64,000 bases of DNA from Dyadobacter fanqingshengii. Its GTDB lineage: Bacteria > Bacteroidota > Bacteroidia > Cytophagales > Spirosomataceae. Below the pieces are notes generated by a model. That model searched no databases. It was not told where the DNA came from and was given only the letters and a program-made list of their open reading frames with translations. The number at the start of each line of letters is the position of its first letter. Position 1 is the stretch's first letter. Positions 16,492-25,881 of the stretch are shown here, piece after piece. A program made the translations under genes and the position numbers. The stretch covers positions 5,206,501 to 5,270,500 of the forward strand of contig NZ_CP098806.1 in the NCBI RefSeq assembly GCF_023822005.2, in the 5' to 3' direction.

Positions 16492-17994
16492 ATGTCTGTA
16501 AAAACCATCCGTGGAAACCTGTTATTCTGGAAGATCAGCGGCGTATTTGCGAGCCTTTTACTAGTGCTTGCCCTGGTGTTCGTCTTAATTGGATCGCGGT
16601 TTTCCAAATCGTACTATATGGCTGCCCATCAGCAGCTTTATGGTGACATTGCGGGGCACCTTGCCTCGTTTACCCAACCTATCAAAAACGGAAAGCCTGA
16701 TACGACGGTTACGCACGATATCATCCATGCAACGATGGTGGCCAATCCGAGTGTGGAAGTATACCTGCTCGATACACTCGGCAAGATCACCGATTATGTA
16801 GTACCCCAAGCTACCGTTCAAATGAACAAAGTCGACATGGCCAAGGTCAGGGAATGGCTGGCGGCCGATTCAAGCAAGCGGCCGCTGGGTGATAATCCTA
16901 AACATCCCGACGAAGCAAGCATTTTCTCTGTCGCACCTGTTTTTGAAAATGGGAAGGTGGCGGGGTATGTATATGCGGTACTCGCAAGCGAAAAGCAGAA
17001 GGAAATTCTCGGCTCGCTCAATGATGACCTTTATTTCCGGCTAGCTGTTTACATATTTTTTGCGGCCCTGCTAGGAGCATTTGTGGTGGGTGTAGTGACT
17101 TTTTTTCTGATCACCGACAGCATCTGCAGCATTGCAGGCGTAGTGAAAACCTTCAAGGATGGAGACTACTCAGCAAGGATACGTGGCTACGCAAAGGGTA
17201 ATCTGGGTGTACTCACGTCTACCTTCAATGATATGGCCGATGTCATCGTCGATAACATTGAAAAAATCACCGCCGCCGATCGGTTCCGGCAGGAGCTGAT
17301 CGCGAATGTGTCGCATGACTTGCGGACGCCGCTTTCGATTATGCAGGGCTATGTGGAAACGCTGATGATCAAAGGTGATTCGCTGTCCCACGCTGAAACC
17401 GAGCGGTATCTATCCATTGTCCACGAGGGCACTAAAAGGCTTTCCGGGTTGGTGGATCAATTGTTCCAGTACTCGAAACTGGAAGCCAATGTCGTTACAC
17501 CGCAAAAAGAGCTGTTTCCGATAGGAGAGCTGGTCTCTGACATTCTCAGTGCCTATCAGCTGAAAGCCACGGAACGCAGTATCCGCCTGACACTCGAAGC
17601 ACCCACCGTTCTGCCGACGGTATTCGCGGATATCGCACTGACAGAGCGGATTTTCCAAAACCTGCTTGACAATGCTTTCAAATTTACTCCGGATGGCGGG
17701 CAAATATCCGTAGGCCTCCTCGAACTCGGCAACGGCGTGAGGGTAAGAGTTACCGACACCGGCGTGGGGATAGCCAAGGAATATCAGGAGCAGATCTTCG
17801 AACGCTACAAACAGGCCGACCTGCATATCGCATCCTCGAAAGGGATAGGACTGGGCTTGGCTATCGTCCGAAAAATCCTTGAATTACATCAGTCTTCCAT
17901 TGAGGTTTTGAGTGAACCGGGAAAGGGAGCCATATTTGAATTTTTCTTGCAAAGTGGATTCTATCCTGTTGTAGTCCCTAATAGTAATAAGTAG
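16492..17994 (+). CDS. Sensor histidine kinase (HAMP, EnvZ/BaeS type)
   Basis: 500 residues from the ATG at 16492, 1 nt after the regulator's stop. TM1 about 15-35, a periplasmic sensor of about 145 residues, TM2 about 185-208, then HAMP (to about 260). The HisKA H-box is ANVSHDLRTP with H275. The catalytic domain shows the N-box NLLDNAFKF, G1 VTDTGVGIA and G2 KGIGLGLAIV. The periplasmic part has no family I recognise, so the signal is unknown. It should phosphorylate the regulator at 15786. Confidence 0.95.
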   Translation: MSVKTIRGNLLFWKISGVFASLLLVLALVFVLIGSRFSKSYYMAAHQQLYGDIAGHLASFTQPIKNGKPDTTVTHDIIHATMVANPSVEVYLLDTLGKITDYVVPQATVQMNKVDMAKVREWLAADSSKRPLGDNPKHPDEASIFSVAPVFENGKVAGYVYAVLASEKQKEILGSLNDDLYFRLAVYIFFAALLGAFVVGVVTFFLITDSICSIAGVVKTFKDGDYSARIRGYAKGNLGVLTSTFNDMADVIVDNIEKITAADRFRQELIANVSHDLRTPLSIMQGYVETLMIKGDSLSHAETERYLSIVHEGTKRLSGLVDQLFQYSKLEANVVTPQKELFPIGELVSDILSAYQLKATERSIRLTLEAPTVLPTVFADIALTERIFQNLLDNAFKFTPDGGQISVGLLELGNGVRVRVTDTGVGIAKEYQEQIFERYKQADLHIASSKGIGLGLAIVRKILELHQSSIEVLSEPGKGAIFEFFLQSGFYPVVVPNSNK

Positions 17995-18030
17995 ATGATT
18001 TCGATGAACATTAAGTGCACCTGCTATTCT

Positions 18031-18102
18031 AAAATAGGGAATTTTGCCTAGTAATATGGGCAATAATACCAAAATCCATATAACCAGTGCACAATATCTT
18101 TG
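18031..18102 (+). promoter_or_regulatory. Promoter module with AAAATAGGG box (copy B)
   Basis: AAAATAGGGAATTTTGCC at 18031, TAATATGGG at 18052-18060 and the -7 element TATCTTTG at 18095-18102, 32 nt before the ATG of the DUF4242 gene. Spacing and boxes equal those of copy A at 5436-5507 (minus). The region between the boxes and the -7 element has diverged, which points to selection on the boxes rather than a recent duplication. Confidence 0.65.
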
Positions 18103-18133
18103 TGACCAAATTATAAACAAATAAAAAAATCAA

Positions 18134-18412
18134 ATGAAAAAATTTGTTATCGAACGAGATATTCCTGGTTTGGGAAATCTTTCAGGAGAAGAATTGCAGG
18201 CTATCTCGCAATTATCGTGCGCCACAGTCAGCGAACTCGGTGTGCCTTATCATTGGATACAATCATTTGTTACAAATGATAAACTTTACTGTGTCCACAT
18301 TGCGGAGTCAGAGGAAGTGATACGAGAGCACGCCCGGCTTGGAAATTTTCCAATTAGTTCCATTGCGGAAGTTAAAACCATCATTGATCCCACTACCGGC
18401 GCAAACACCTAG
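18134..18412 (+). CDS. DUF4242 family small protein
   Basis: 92 residues. MKKFVIERDIPGLGNLS, ISQLSCATVSELG, the YCVHIAESEEVIREHAR stretch and ending IIDPTTG match the DUF4242 family, a ferredoxin-like fold for which a nickel-binding actinobacterial member is known. A cysteine and histidines that could bind metal are present (C32, C56, H58, H67 approximately). It has its own promoter with the AAAATAGGG box 103 bp before the ATG. Cytoplasmic; role unknown. Confidence 0.85.
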   Translation: MKKFVIERDIPGLGNLSGEELQAISQLSCATVSELGVPYHWIQSFVTNDKLYCVHIAESEEVIREHARLGNFPISSIAEVKTIIDPTTGANT

Positions 18413-18544
18413 TAGCAGGCACAATTCCATTGTGAAGATTAAGGTTGTTATGGCCATATCCGCTCCGAACATTTCCGCGGCGAATATTATTGCTATTTGA
18501 CCAATGGCAACAACAATGGTATAGTCAAAACGACTCGCCCTAAA

Positions 18545-19060
18545 ATGTTATTAACGATTATGGAATTGCCAGAAAAAGAAAGCCAGTTAGTAATTAGTTC
18601 CCAAATTAGGATGTTAAACGATAACGACAAAATTCCTTACAATTTACTGTTAGATGCTGATCCATCGAAAAAACTTGTTGATAGTTATCTATCAAGCGGA
18701 GAAACCTATCTTACAGTGATTGAAAATGAAACAATTGGAGTTTGTGTACTTGTGACTGTGAATTCCGAAACTATTGAGATAAAAAATCTTGCTGTTGCTG
18801 AGAATATGCGAGGTCAGGGAATTGGAACAAGAATGATAAAAAATTCCTTTCAAATTGCTAAACAGAAAGGATATAAAACCATTCTTATTGCTACTTCTAC
18901 CCCTAATATAGGGCCACTATATCTTTATCAGAAAATGGGATTTGAATATGATTACCTCGTCAAGCATTATTTTGACAGTAACATTAACAACTATAATGAA
19001 CCACTATTTGATCATGGAATTAAATGTAATCATCTGATAGTACTCTCAAAAAGGTTATAA
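18545..19060 (+). CDS. GNAT-family N-acetyltransferase
   Basis: 171 residues from the ATG at 18545 (another ATG at 18560 is possible; the frame is open upstream to about 18443). The acetyl-CoA loop is NMRGQGIGTRMIKNSF, preceded by IKNLAVAE, and the fold closes with LYLYQKMGFEYD, all typical of GNAT enzymes. The substrate cannot be told. The gene is clearly more AT-rich than its neighbours and sits alone in an AT-rich stretch (18.4-19.3 kb), which is compatible with horizontal gain. Confidence 0.85.
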   Translation: MLLTIMELPEKESQLVISSQIRMLNDNDKIPYNLLLDADPSKKLVDSYLSSGETYLTVIENETIGVCVLVTVNSETIEIKNLAVAENMRGQGIGTRMIKNSFQIAKQKGYKTILIATSTPNIGPLYLYQKMGFEYDYLVKHYFDSNINNYNEPLFDHGIKCNHLIVLSKRL

Positions 19061-19328
19061 ATACATGTAAATAAGAGAACTAATAGCTAATTGAACCGCA
19101 CAGGTACCAACTTACTGTTTTTAATTTTTACGACTATGATTTCTAGTGAGTGGGTATCTTTTGCTTTTTCAATAACTCATTACTAACGGATTGCTAATTT
19201 TAGCATAAATTTGACAACTGCACAATGACTAGTTTTCAGTTTTCTTATCTCAGTTGATCGGTGAGTTGGGAGAGTAGGTAATCCACGTCGGTGATTCTGT
19301 TAGGATCTTTACTGCGACCAATCTATCT

Positions 19329-19336
19329 TAAATTTG
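19329..19336 (+). promoter_or_regulatory. -7 promoter element
   Basis: TAAATTTG matches TAnnTTTG exactly, 23 nt before the ATG of the alpha/beta hydrolase. A TTTA at 19306-19309, 19 nt upstream, is a near match to the -33 TTTG. The roughly 250 bp before it (19061-19305) show nothing recognisable. Confidence 0.45.
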
Positions 19337-19359
19337 TTTTTAAAATGTTGCTATAATCA

Positions 19360-20739
19360 ATGAATAGCTTGGATATCCTGATTTTGGTAATGCTGGTGAT
19401 GACTACAGTCTATGTAATAATCTCTTCTAAGCGGGCCAACAGCATACTGACTATTTCAACTGGCTTACTAGCCCTTTTATTTGTAATTCAATTTTTTTGG
19501 AAAGGTTTCTATTGGCAATATATTCCAACTTATTTGCAGAGCTGCTTGTTGATGATCGCAATCTACGGCAAACTAGGATCGCGTCGAAAACTTCTGCACT
19601 TTAGTTTAGGGATCTTAACGGTCGTTGCCCTGGTGCCCTGGGCTATTTTTCTACCTGTTCCTGGTTTAACAAAGCCTGTCGGCAAGTATTCTGTCGGAAC
19701 CCAGATTTTTCGCTGGGTAGATTCAACCAGAGCTGAACAGATAAGCGAGGACCCTTTTGATAAAAGAAATGTAATTGTTCAAGCCTGGTACCCGGCACAA
19801 GGGGACGCGAAAGGAACCCATTCACTTTATCTGGATGGGTTGCCCACTTTACCGCCAAAGGTGAGCATTATGCCAAGCTTTTTAATGGATCACTACGATC
19901 AAATTGATACTTATGCAGTAACAAATGCAGCACCAGCAAAAGCTCGGGAAAAGTGGCCTGTTGTGCTTTTTCTGCCAGGCTATGGAGCCGCGCGCGCGTT
20001 TTATACCAGCCTTGCTGTTGGTATGGCAAGTCATGGCTACGTTGTGCTCTGTCTGGATCATCCCTATGAAGCCGCTATAACGCAACTAGCAAACGGCAAA
20101 CTGGCCACCACGATTGAAAACTTTCAACCGGGGGATTCTGACCGACTTGGGTTTATGAAAGACCGGCTCGACATTCGTGTTGCTGATGTGAAGTTCGTAA
20201 TCAATCAAATAGAAAATAAAAGTTCTAACGCTGATACTTTTTTCACTTCCCTTGACCTGAACCGGATTGGCATCGCAGGTCATTCCCTAGGTGGCGCTAC
20301 GGGTGCAGCAGCCATGGCTGGTGAGTCGAGAATTAAAGCAGCGGTCAATATCGATGGCACCCTGTACGGCGGGTTACCCAAATCAACTGTTTATCTTCCT
20401 TTTCTATTAATAGAAAGTAAAAAAGATGAAGTAGGTCGGTTCGAAAGATATGAAGCGGGCAATCAGGCGTTATTCAAGCAATTTCACGGTGGGTATCGAT
20501 ACGAACTGGAAGACGCCGATCATTACAGTTTTACGGATGTACCGCTCCTGTTAGCACCTCCTGCGCGCCTGTTGGCGGGGTATGTTTTAAGTATTGGTCA
20601 ACAATCGAAAAAAACGCATAAGGCAACGGTCAGCTTATTAGATGCGTTTTTCGATCATACGTTAAATGGCAATCCATCTCAGACTGACGCCGTTGCTAAC
20701 CGCTATGAGAGTATCGCGAGGAAATCAGTTGCTTATTAA
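19360..20739 (+). CDS. Membrane-anchored alpha/beta hydrolase (PAF-acetylhydrolase-like)
   Basis: 459 residues. The N-terminal about 105 residues form four hydrophobic helices. The rest is an alpha/beta hydrolase with nucleophile S309 in GIAGHSLGGATG, an acidic residue D332 in VNIDGTLYG and a histidine in DADHYSFTD (about 388), an arrangement seen in PAF-acetylhydrolase-like and dienelactone-hydrolase-like enzymes. The oxyanion region is FLPGYGA. It probably hydrolyses an ester or lipid on the outer side of the inner membrane; the substrate is unknown. It stands alone with its own promoter, convergent with the next gene. Confidence 0.88.
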   Translation: MNSLDILILVMLVMTTVYVIISSKRANSILTISTGLLALLFVIQFFWKGFYWQYIPTYLQSCLLMIAIYGKLGSRRKLLHFSLGILTVVALVPWAIFLPVPGLTKPVGKYSVGTQIFRWVDSTRAEQISEDPFDKRNVIVQAWYPAQGDAKGTHSLYLDGLPTLPPKVSIMPSFLMDHYDQIDTYAVTNAAPAKAREKWPVVLFLPGYGAARAFYTSLAVGMASHGYVVLCLDHPYEAAITQLANGKLATTIENFQPGDSDRLGFMKDRLDIRVADVKFVINQIENKSSNADTFFTSLDLNRIGIAGHSLGGATGAAAMAGESRIKAAVNIDGTLYGGLPKSTVYLPFLLIESKKDEVGRFERYEAGNQALFKQFHGGYRYELEDADHYSFTDVPLLLAPPARLLAGYVLSIGQQSKKTHKATVSLLDAFFDHTLNGNPSQTDAVANRYESIARKSVAY

Positions 20740-20829
20740 CGTTCATGCAGGTCCGTCACCATGCGCTAGCGGTGATGTATTCGTTTTTACTTATGATTCG
20801 ACAAAGCATATCCAGGCTACATGTTTTTA

Positions 20830-22434
20830 TTATTTTTTTGTTTGGACAATCAGCGTACCATTTCCTCCCCTCGACCCAAATCCCGCTGAACTGCCATATC
20901 GAACGGCAGAAATGGATTTTAAATCACTGACATTTATCGAATTAAGCATAGGAACAACCGTGCTTGCCCCGCTGTAAAAAACATTGTCAAGCAATAGGGC
21001 TACAGTATTGTCAAAATTGCTGTCTGCACTGATATTGGCATTGTTTTCAACAAAGTGAACCCTGTATTCATTGGATCTTTCATTATAAGTCACTCGCAAG
21101 CCAGGGATTCTTTTTAGTAAGTCAAATATTGAACCCGAGCGATCTGTCTCATTTATAGATACAACGTAATCAGGTGTGACCAATGCTGTATCTAGTTTAA
21201 AATCAGCTTGTAAAAGTCCTTCCTTGTCCAAGATAGTCTGTTGGATTTCGACGTTAGGTAGTTTTGTTTCAGCTGGCGCGTCCCATTTAACCTTACCTGA
21301 ATGCTGAATAAGCGCAATCGAAGGTATAACTGTGTCGCTTTCAGGCGGCAAGTAGTCTATTGGCAGCAATTCAGCGAAGCCTTCACTCGCCCATGCATCA
21401 TGAATAGTGATCCCGTTCGGAGCTATTAACCAACCGTTTTCTGTAAACGTACAATACTGATTAGGCAAAACGATCTGTGAATATTTAAATGGGTAGTCAG
21501 AAAACACTGATGTACTGCTGTAGTGTTTTCTTTGGAAGACAATCAAAGGATATTTAGAGTGCAAAATAAAGTGCCCTTTGTCTTTATCAAAAACACAGAT
21601 AGAGTCAGCACTGACAGGAACAAAATTTCCGCTGGCAACTTCGCGTTCCAAAGGGATTTTTGTTAAATAAAATTCCCTTGTCATTTTCATAGTAAACATC
21701 TCGAAACCGTATGAATCAAGGTTTTTCCTTGTAAGTGAGACTAAAAAATTCCTGAAAGAATCTTTAAAAGCTGTGTCCCTGTTGCGAATTTGCTTCTTTT
21801 TCTTATCGGGATCTTCAAGTAGCGCATTTTCAAAAAATTTATAACCGGAGAGAAATGTTTTTTTTCCATCTGATTCAAACTTGCTCATCTGAAAACTTAC
21901 GCGGTAACCCAGGGCTAAATTTTCGATTAGCACAGGTTGGTTGCTTATTGCAGTGACACGGCCAGTCTGCTCATCTAAATTGAGCGTGATTGATTCGGGG
22001 TTAACAATGCGGCACTGTCTGGCCAATGGAGAATCCCCGAGTAGTCCCGTTTGAAAAATCCTCCATTTTCGTTTCCAATGCTTGTCACGTTTTCCAGTGA
22101 TCACAACCTCACGGATTACATTGTTGATATCAAGCTTGAATACCACATTAGCCGTGCGGCCAGGGGCAGCGAGCAGATGCTTAACTTCCGGCTTATATCC
22201 TACGAAAGAGGCGATTAACTCTACCTTTTTATATCGGGCAGGAACAGTTATATGGAATTTACCGCTCCTGTCCGTAGAAGCACCAATAGATGTATTATTA
22301 ATGTAGACAGCAGCAGAAGGCAGTGCTTTACCAGCTTCGTCATAGACAATTCCAGCAATTTCCCATGCGATGTCCTGCGATTGGGACGTGTGCGATATCC
22401 ATAAGAAAAAAAGAAAGAGATACCGTATTTGCAT
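20830..22434 (-). CDS. Secreted protein with carboxypeptidase-like and TonB-plug domains, no barrel
   Basis: 534 residues from the ATG at 22434, which starts the signal peptide MQIRYLFLFFLWISHTSQSQ. Residues about 25-100 are a carboxypeptidase-regulatory-like beta-sandwich (IAGIVYDEAGKALPSAAVYI, GKFHITVP). The C-terminal about 110 residues look like a TonB-receptor plug (IFDLLKRIPGLRV, ALLLDNVFYSG, ISAVRYGSSAGFGSRGGNGT), yet no beta-barrel follows and the protein ends there in VQTKK. The middle (100-420) is not recognised. Such proteins recur in Bacteroidota near signalling or transport genes. Probably periplasmic or at the outer membrane. Confidence 0.8.
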   Translation of the reverse strand: MQIRYLFLFFLWISHTSQSQDIAWEIAGIVYDEAGKALPSAAVYINNTSIGASTDRSGKFHITVPARYKKVELIASFVGYKPEVKHLLAAPGRTANVVFKLDINNVIREVVITGKRDKHWKRKWRIFQTGLLGDSPLARQCRIVNPESITLNLDEQTGRVTAISNQPVLIENLALGYRVSFQMSKFESDGKKTFLSGYKFFENALLEDPDKKKKQIRNRDTAFKDSFRNFLVSLTRKNLDSYGFEMFTMKMTREFYLTKIPLEREVASGNFVPVSADSICVFDKDKGHFILHSKYPLIVFQRKHYSSTSVFSDYPFKYSQIVLPNQYCTFTENGWLIAPNGITIHDAWASEGFAELLPIDYLPPESDTVIPSIALIQHSGKVKWDAPAETKLPNVEIQQTILDKEGLLQADFKLDTALVTPDYVVSINETDRSGSIFDLLKRIPGLRVTYNERSNEYRVHFVENNANISADSNFDNTVALLLDNVFYSGASTVVPMLNSINVSDLKSISAVRYGSSAGFGSRGGNGTLIVQTKK

Positions 22435-22540
22435 GTTGACGATACACAATTAAAATGAAAGTTAATCGTTCGGCTGTATGCTTTTTGAGGCAATATATGT
22501 TATCCATTCTACATATTGCGACAACAGTATTCATTCCCGC

Positions 22541-23122
22541 CTACCCCTTATTTTTCGTTAAAATCCTTGCTCTTAACCTGCTTAAAGATTCGGGTTTGAT
22601 ACCTAAATAGCTCGCTAATTGGTGTTGTGGCACTCGTTGGATAAGGTCTGGCCTTTTCTGTAATAAATTCAAATATCGTTGTTCCGGGGAAGAGGTCTTA
22701 AACTCGTCGAAATTGATTTGCTGTTTAGCTAAAAGTTCTTCCGATAAAACTCTGCACATTGATTCGAATTTTGGGAATTTATTGAAAACCTCGACATCCA
22801 TTTCTGGATTTGAAACATTAAGTATGGAGTCTTCAATACAAGATATGTAATATTGGGAAGGTGCTTTACTGGTAACACAATGCGGCGTCAAGCCTTCCAT
22901 TTCTGTGTAGAATGCGGTTGTTTTTTCTACTCCGTCAATAAGGTAATATGACCGGATACAACCTTTCAATACGAAATATACTTCATTAGAATATTGCCCC
23001 TCTCTTAAAAGCGTTGTTCCTTTTTTGAATGTCCGAAAAGTGTTAAAAGAGATGATGATATTCTTTTCATCTTCTGTCAAGGAAACATATTTTGATATAA
23101 AGTCAAATAGCACGTCTTGCAT
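22541..23122 (-). CDS. Crp/Fnr-family regulator
   Basis: 193 residues. The N-terminal cyclic-nucleotide-binding fold reads FRTFKKGTTLLREGQYSNEV, then YFVLKGCIRSYYL and TTAFYTEMEG. The C-terminal helix-turn-helix is LASYLGIKPESLSRLRARI. The cAMP-contact residues of true CRP are not obvious, as usual for this Bacteroidota subgroup. It is divergent from the TonB receptor at 23293 with 170 bp between the starts, so control of that gene is likely, by position only. Confidence 0.92.
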   Translation of the reverse strand: MQDVLFDFISKYVSLTEDEKNIIISFNTFRTFKKGTTLLREGQYSNEVYFVLKGCIRSYYLIDGVEKTTAFYTEMEGLTPHCVTSKAPSQYYISCIEDSILNVSNPEMDVEVFNKFPKFESMCRVLSEELLAKQQINFDEFKTSSPEQRYLNLLQKRPDLIQRVPQHQLASYLGIKPESLSRLRARILTKNKG

Positions 23123-23292
23123 TTTCTGCTTTCTTTTATCTGTCCCAGGTAGTAAGGTTATCTACAATCCATGAATATACGAAGATTGTTACAAGTGGGG
23201 TAACGTTCGCTCTTCATTTCTTAACCAAAGTCAATGGATGCCGGTTAACTTCAATTCAACTTTGCGAAAATATCAACTATTAGCAAAGCAAC

Positions 23293-25725
23293 ATGAAGTA
23301 CTTCTCTTTAACATTCTTCTCGCTTTTAGCCATGGCGGGAAGTGCTCAGACCGTCACTCAAAACATCCGCGGGACATTGTCCGACGCCGACAGCAAGCAA
23401 CCGTTAACTGGTGCAACAGTCTTAATTGCCGGATCAGCGCCGGTAAAAGGTGTAATAACCGATCAATCAGGCCGATTTTCATTGGAACAAATTCCCCTGG
23501 GCCGGGTCACGCTCGAACTCCGGCTGGTAGGATATGAGCAGCGTCAGGTTTCCAACATTGTTGTGGATGCGGGCCAGGAGGTGGTTTTGGAGCTGGTCAT
23601 GCAGGAAGCAACTACGCAGTTGAATGAGGTGGTGGTAACTGCAACCGAAAACAAAGGCGAGGCGCAAAATGATATGGCACTCCTGAGCGGCAGGTCTGTT
23701 TCACAGGATGAAACAAAAAGATATGCGGGAGGTTTCAATGACCCGGCTATGATCCTGTCGAGCTTTGCGGGGGTTACCAATAATGCTACCGGAAGCAATG
23801 AAGTGATTGTTCGGGGTAATTCGCCAAAATACGTCCAGTGGCGGCTCGAAGGTGTGGAGATTACCAACCCTAACCATTTCGCAGACCAGAATTCCGTGGG
23901 TGGCGGTGTCAGCGCATTGAATAATAACCTGCTCGCTAAGTCGGATTTTTATACAGGCGCATTCTCCGCGGAATATGGTGACGTGCTTTCGGGCGTGTAT
24001 GATGTGAAGCTTCGGAATGGGAACAATCAGAATTTTCAGTCAATACTGGGACTGGGGATTTTGGGTGCCGATGTGACGCTGGAAGGGCCTTTTCGGAAAG
24101 ATTACCAGGGATCGTTTTTGGCCAATTACCGGTATTCCACAATTGGTCTTTTAAGTGACATTGGATTGGTGAACATAGAAGGCGGCGCTCCCACATTTCA
24201 GGATGGCGCATTCAAATTATCTTTACCAACCAAAAAAGCAGGAACCTTCTCATTGTTTGGGCTGGGCGGGTTGAGCAGGGTAACTCTTGACAATTTCAAT
24301 CCCGGCACAGCCCCGATTCCGGGAAATCAGTCAGCTCTGGAAGGAATCCGCAAGGACTATGATAAACGCTCATTTTTGATGAATGCAGGCCTATCGCATC
24401 GTTTGCAAATCAGTAAAAATGGATCATTAACGACGCTGCTTTCCTTTTCAGGGAACGGGATCAATGAGGATATCGACCAATCCGATGTCATCAAAATCCG
24501 TGATGATGCGGGTCAGTGGCTCAGGGACTCACTGGCAAACGAAAGACTCAGTTACAAAAGCCGGTTGAACAATGCCGCCTATCGTGCGTCGATCACTTAT
24601 AATAATAAATTGAATGCCCGTCACCGGATTGAGGCCGGCGCCAAGTTTGTGTATAACAACTTTTCTTATGCCCAAAGCTTTTTGAATGATACTACCGGCT
24701 CACCTCAGGTTCTGTCGGACTTTGACGAAGGCATTGCTACGCTTCGCAACTTTGTGAGCTGGAAATACAGGGCTGGAAACAGGGTAACCATCGTAACCGG
24801 CCTCCACAATATGAATGTGCTTTATAATCATAAAAGCACGCTCGAACCGAGACTGGCGATTCGCTGGAATGTCGGTAACCGGGGGACATTCAATGCTGGA
24901 TATGGGCTGCACAGCACGATGGACCGGGTACACAATTATTTTGCGAAAGTAAAGCAACCCAATGGAAGCTACACGGAGCCTAACCGGAATCTTGGCCTGC
25001 TAAAAGCACATCATTTCGTGGCGGGTTACGAATATCGCTTAACGGAAAATCTCAGGGTTAAGGCAGAAGCTTACTATCAGCATTTGTACAATTTACCAGT
25101 TGAAAATTCGGATACCAGCGCTTATGCGACCATTAATGAAGGCCAGGACTTTCGCTACGTGGAGCTCGTTAATAAAGGAAAAGGCAGGAACTACGGCGTC
25201 GAGCTGACCATTGAAAGGTTTTTTGACAAAAATTACTATTTCCTGATCAATTCGTCTTTGTACCAGTCCAAATACACGCCACTTGACGGTAAGGAAAGGA
25301 ACACGGCCTATGCCGACAATTACCTAGTCAATGTGCTGATGGGCAAGGAGTTTACTAACCTCGGCCGCAGGAATAACAAAAGTATTTCGCTTAATGCAAA
25401 AGTCTTTTTCGGAGGTGGGAAAAAGTACATTCCGTTACTGCGGAATGGTGCCGGACAGGTGATAGCCAACCCGGAAAGCGGAACAATCTGGGATTATAAA
25501 AGAGCATACGAAGGCAAGATTGACGACATTTACCAGGTCACTTTCTCGGCCAGTCACAAGGTCAACAAACGTAAAACAACGCACGAGCTTTTTCTCAATA
25601 TCGACAACATTACCAATCGCCTGAGCCGGATTTCGGAATATTACGACGATACTAAACCTGGCTCTGTGGGTTATTTTAAGCAATTTGGCATTTTTCCCAA
25701 CATCATGTATAGGATTTATTTATAG
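23293..25725 (+). CDS. TonB-dependent outer-membrane receptor
   Basis: 810 residues with a signal peptide (to about MAGSAQ), a carboxypeptidase-regulatory-like domain (IRGTLSDADSKQPLTGATVL, LRLVGYEQRQ), the TonB-box region NEVVVTATENKGEAQ, a plug (RYAGGFNDPAMILSSFAGV, VIVRGNSPKYVQWRLEGVEI) and a long beta-barrel ending in GIFPNIMYRIYL with a C-terminal aromatic-type strand. It imports a large substrate using TonB energy; the ligand is unknown and no SusD partner follows, so a siderophore- or peptide-type receptor is as likely as a glycan one. It faces the Crp/Fnr gene. Confidence 0.93.
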   Translation: MKYFSLTFFSLLAMAGSAQTVTQNIRGTLSDADSKQPLTGATVLIAGSAPVKGVITDQSGRFSLEQIPLGRVTLELRLVGYEQRQVSNIVVDAGQEVVLELVMQEATTQLNEVVVTATENKGEAQNDMALLSGRSVSQDETKRYAGGFNDPAMILSSFAGVTNNATGSNEVIVRGNSPKYVQWRLEGVEITNPNHFADQNSVGGGVSALNNNLLAKSDFYTGAFSAEYGDVLSGVYDVKLRNGNNQNFQSILGLGILGADVTLEGPFRKDYQGSFLANYRYSTIGLLSDIGLVNIEGGAPTFQDGAFKLSLPTKKAGTFSLFGLGGLSRVTLDNFNPGTAPIPGNQSALEGIRKDYDKRSFLMNAGLSHRLQISKNGSLTTLLSFSGNGINEDIDQSDVIKIRDDAGQWLRDSLANERLSYKSRLNNAAYRASITYNNKLNARHRIEAGAKFVYNNFSYAQSFLNDTTGSPQVLSDFDEGIATLRNFVSWKYRAGNRVTIVTGLHNMNVLYNHKSTLEPRLAIRWNVGNRGTFNAGYGLHSTMDRVHNYFAKVKQPNGSYTEPNRNLGLLKAHHFVAGYEYRLTENLRVKAEAYYQHLYNLPVENSDTSAYATINEGQDFRYVELVNKGKGRNYGVELTIERFFDKNYYFLINSSLYQSKYTPLDGKERNTAYADNYLVNVLMGKEFTNLGRRNNKSISLNAKVFFGGGKKYIPLLRNGAGQVIANPESGTIWDYKRAYEGKIDDIYQVTFSASHKVNKRKTTHELFLNIDNITNRLSRISEYYDDTKPGSVGYFKQFGIFPNIMYRIYL

Positions 25726-25881
25726 CATTCTTTTGTCACCTCTGCATCTGTATTAGTGGTTTACTTTTCTTGCACTCCAATTCAAAATGGAACCACAACA
25801 TCGGAAATCCGGATTTTTTTCTCTATTTGTGGTAATAGTTCGTAAATTGACAATAGAGTGTGATCTCAGAAACCCCAGGAT

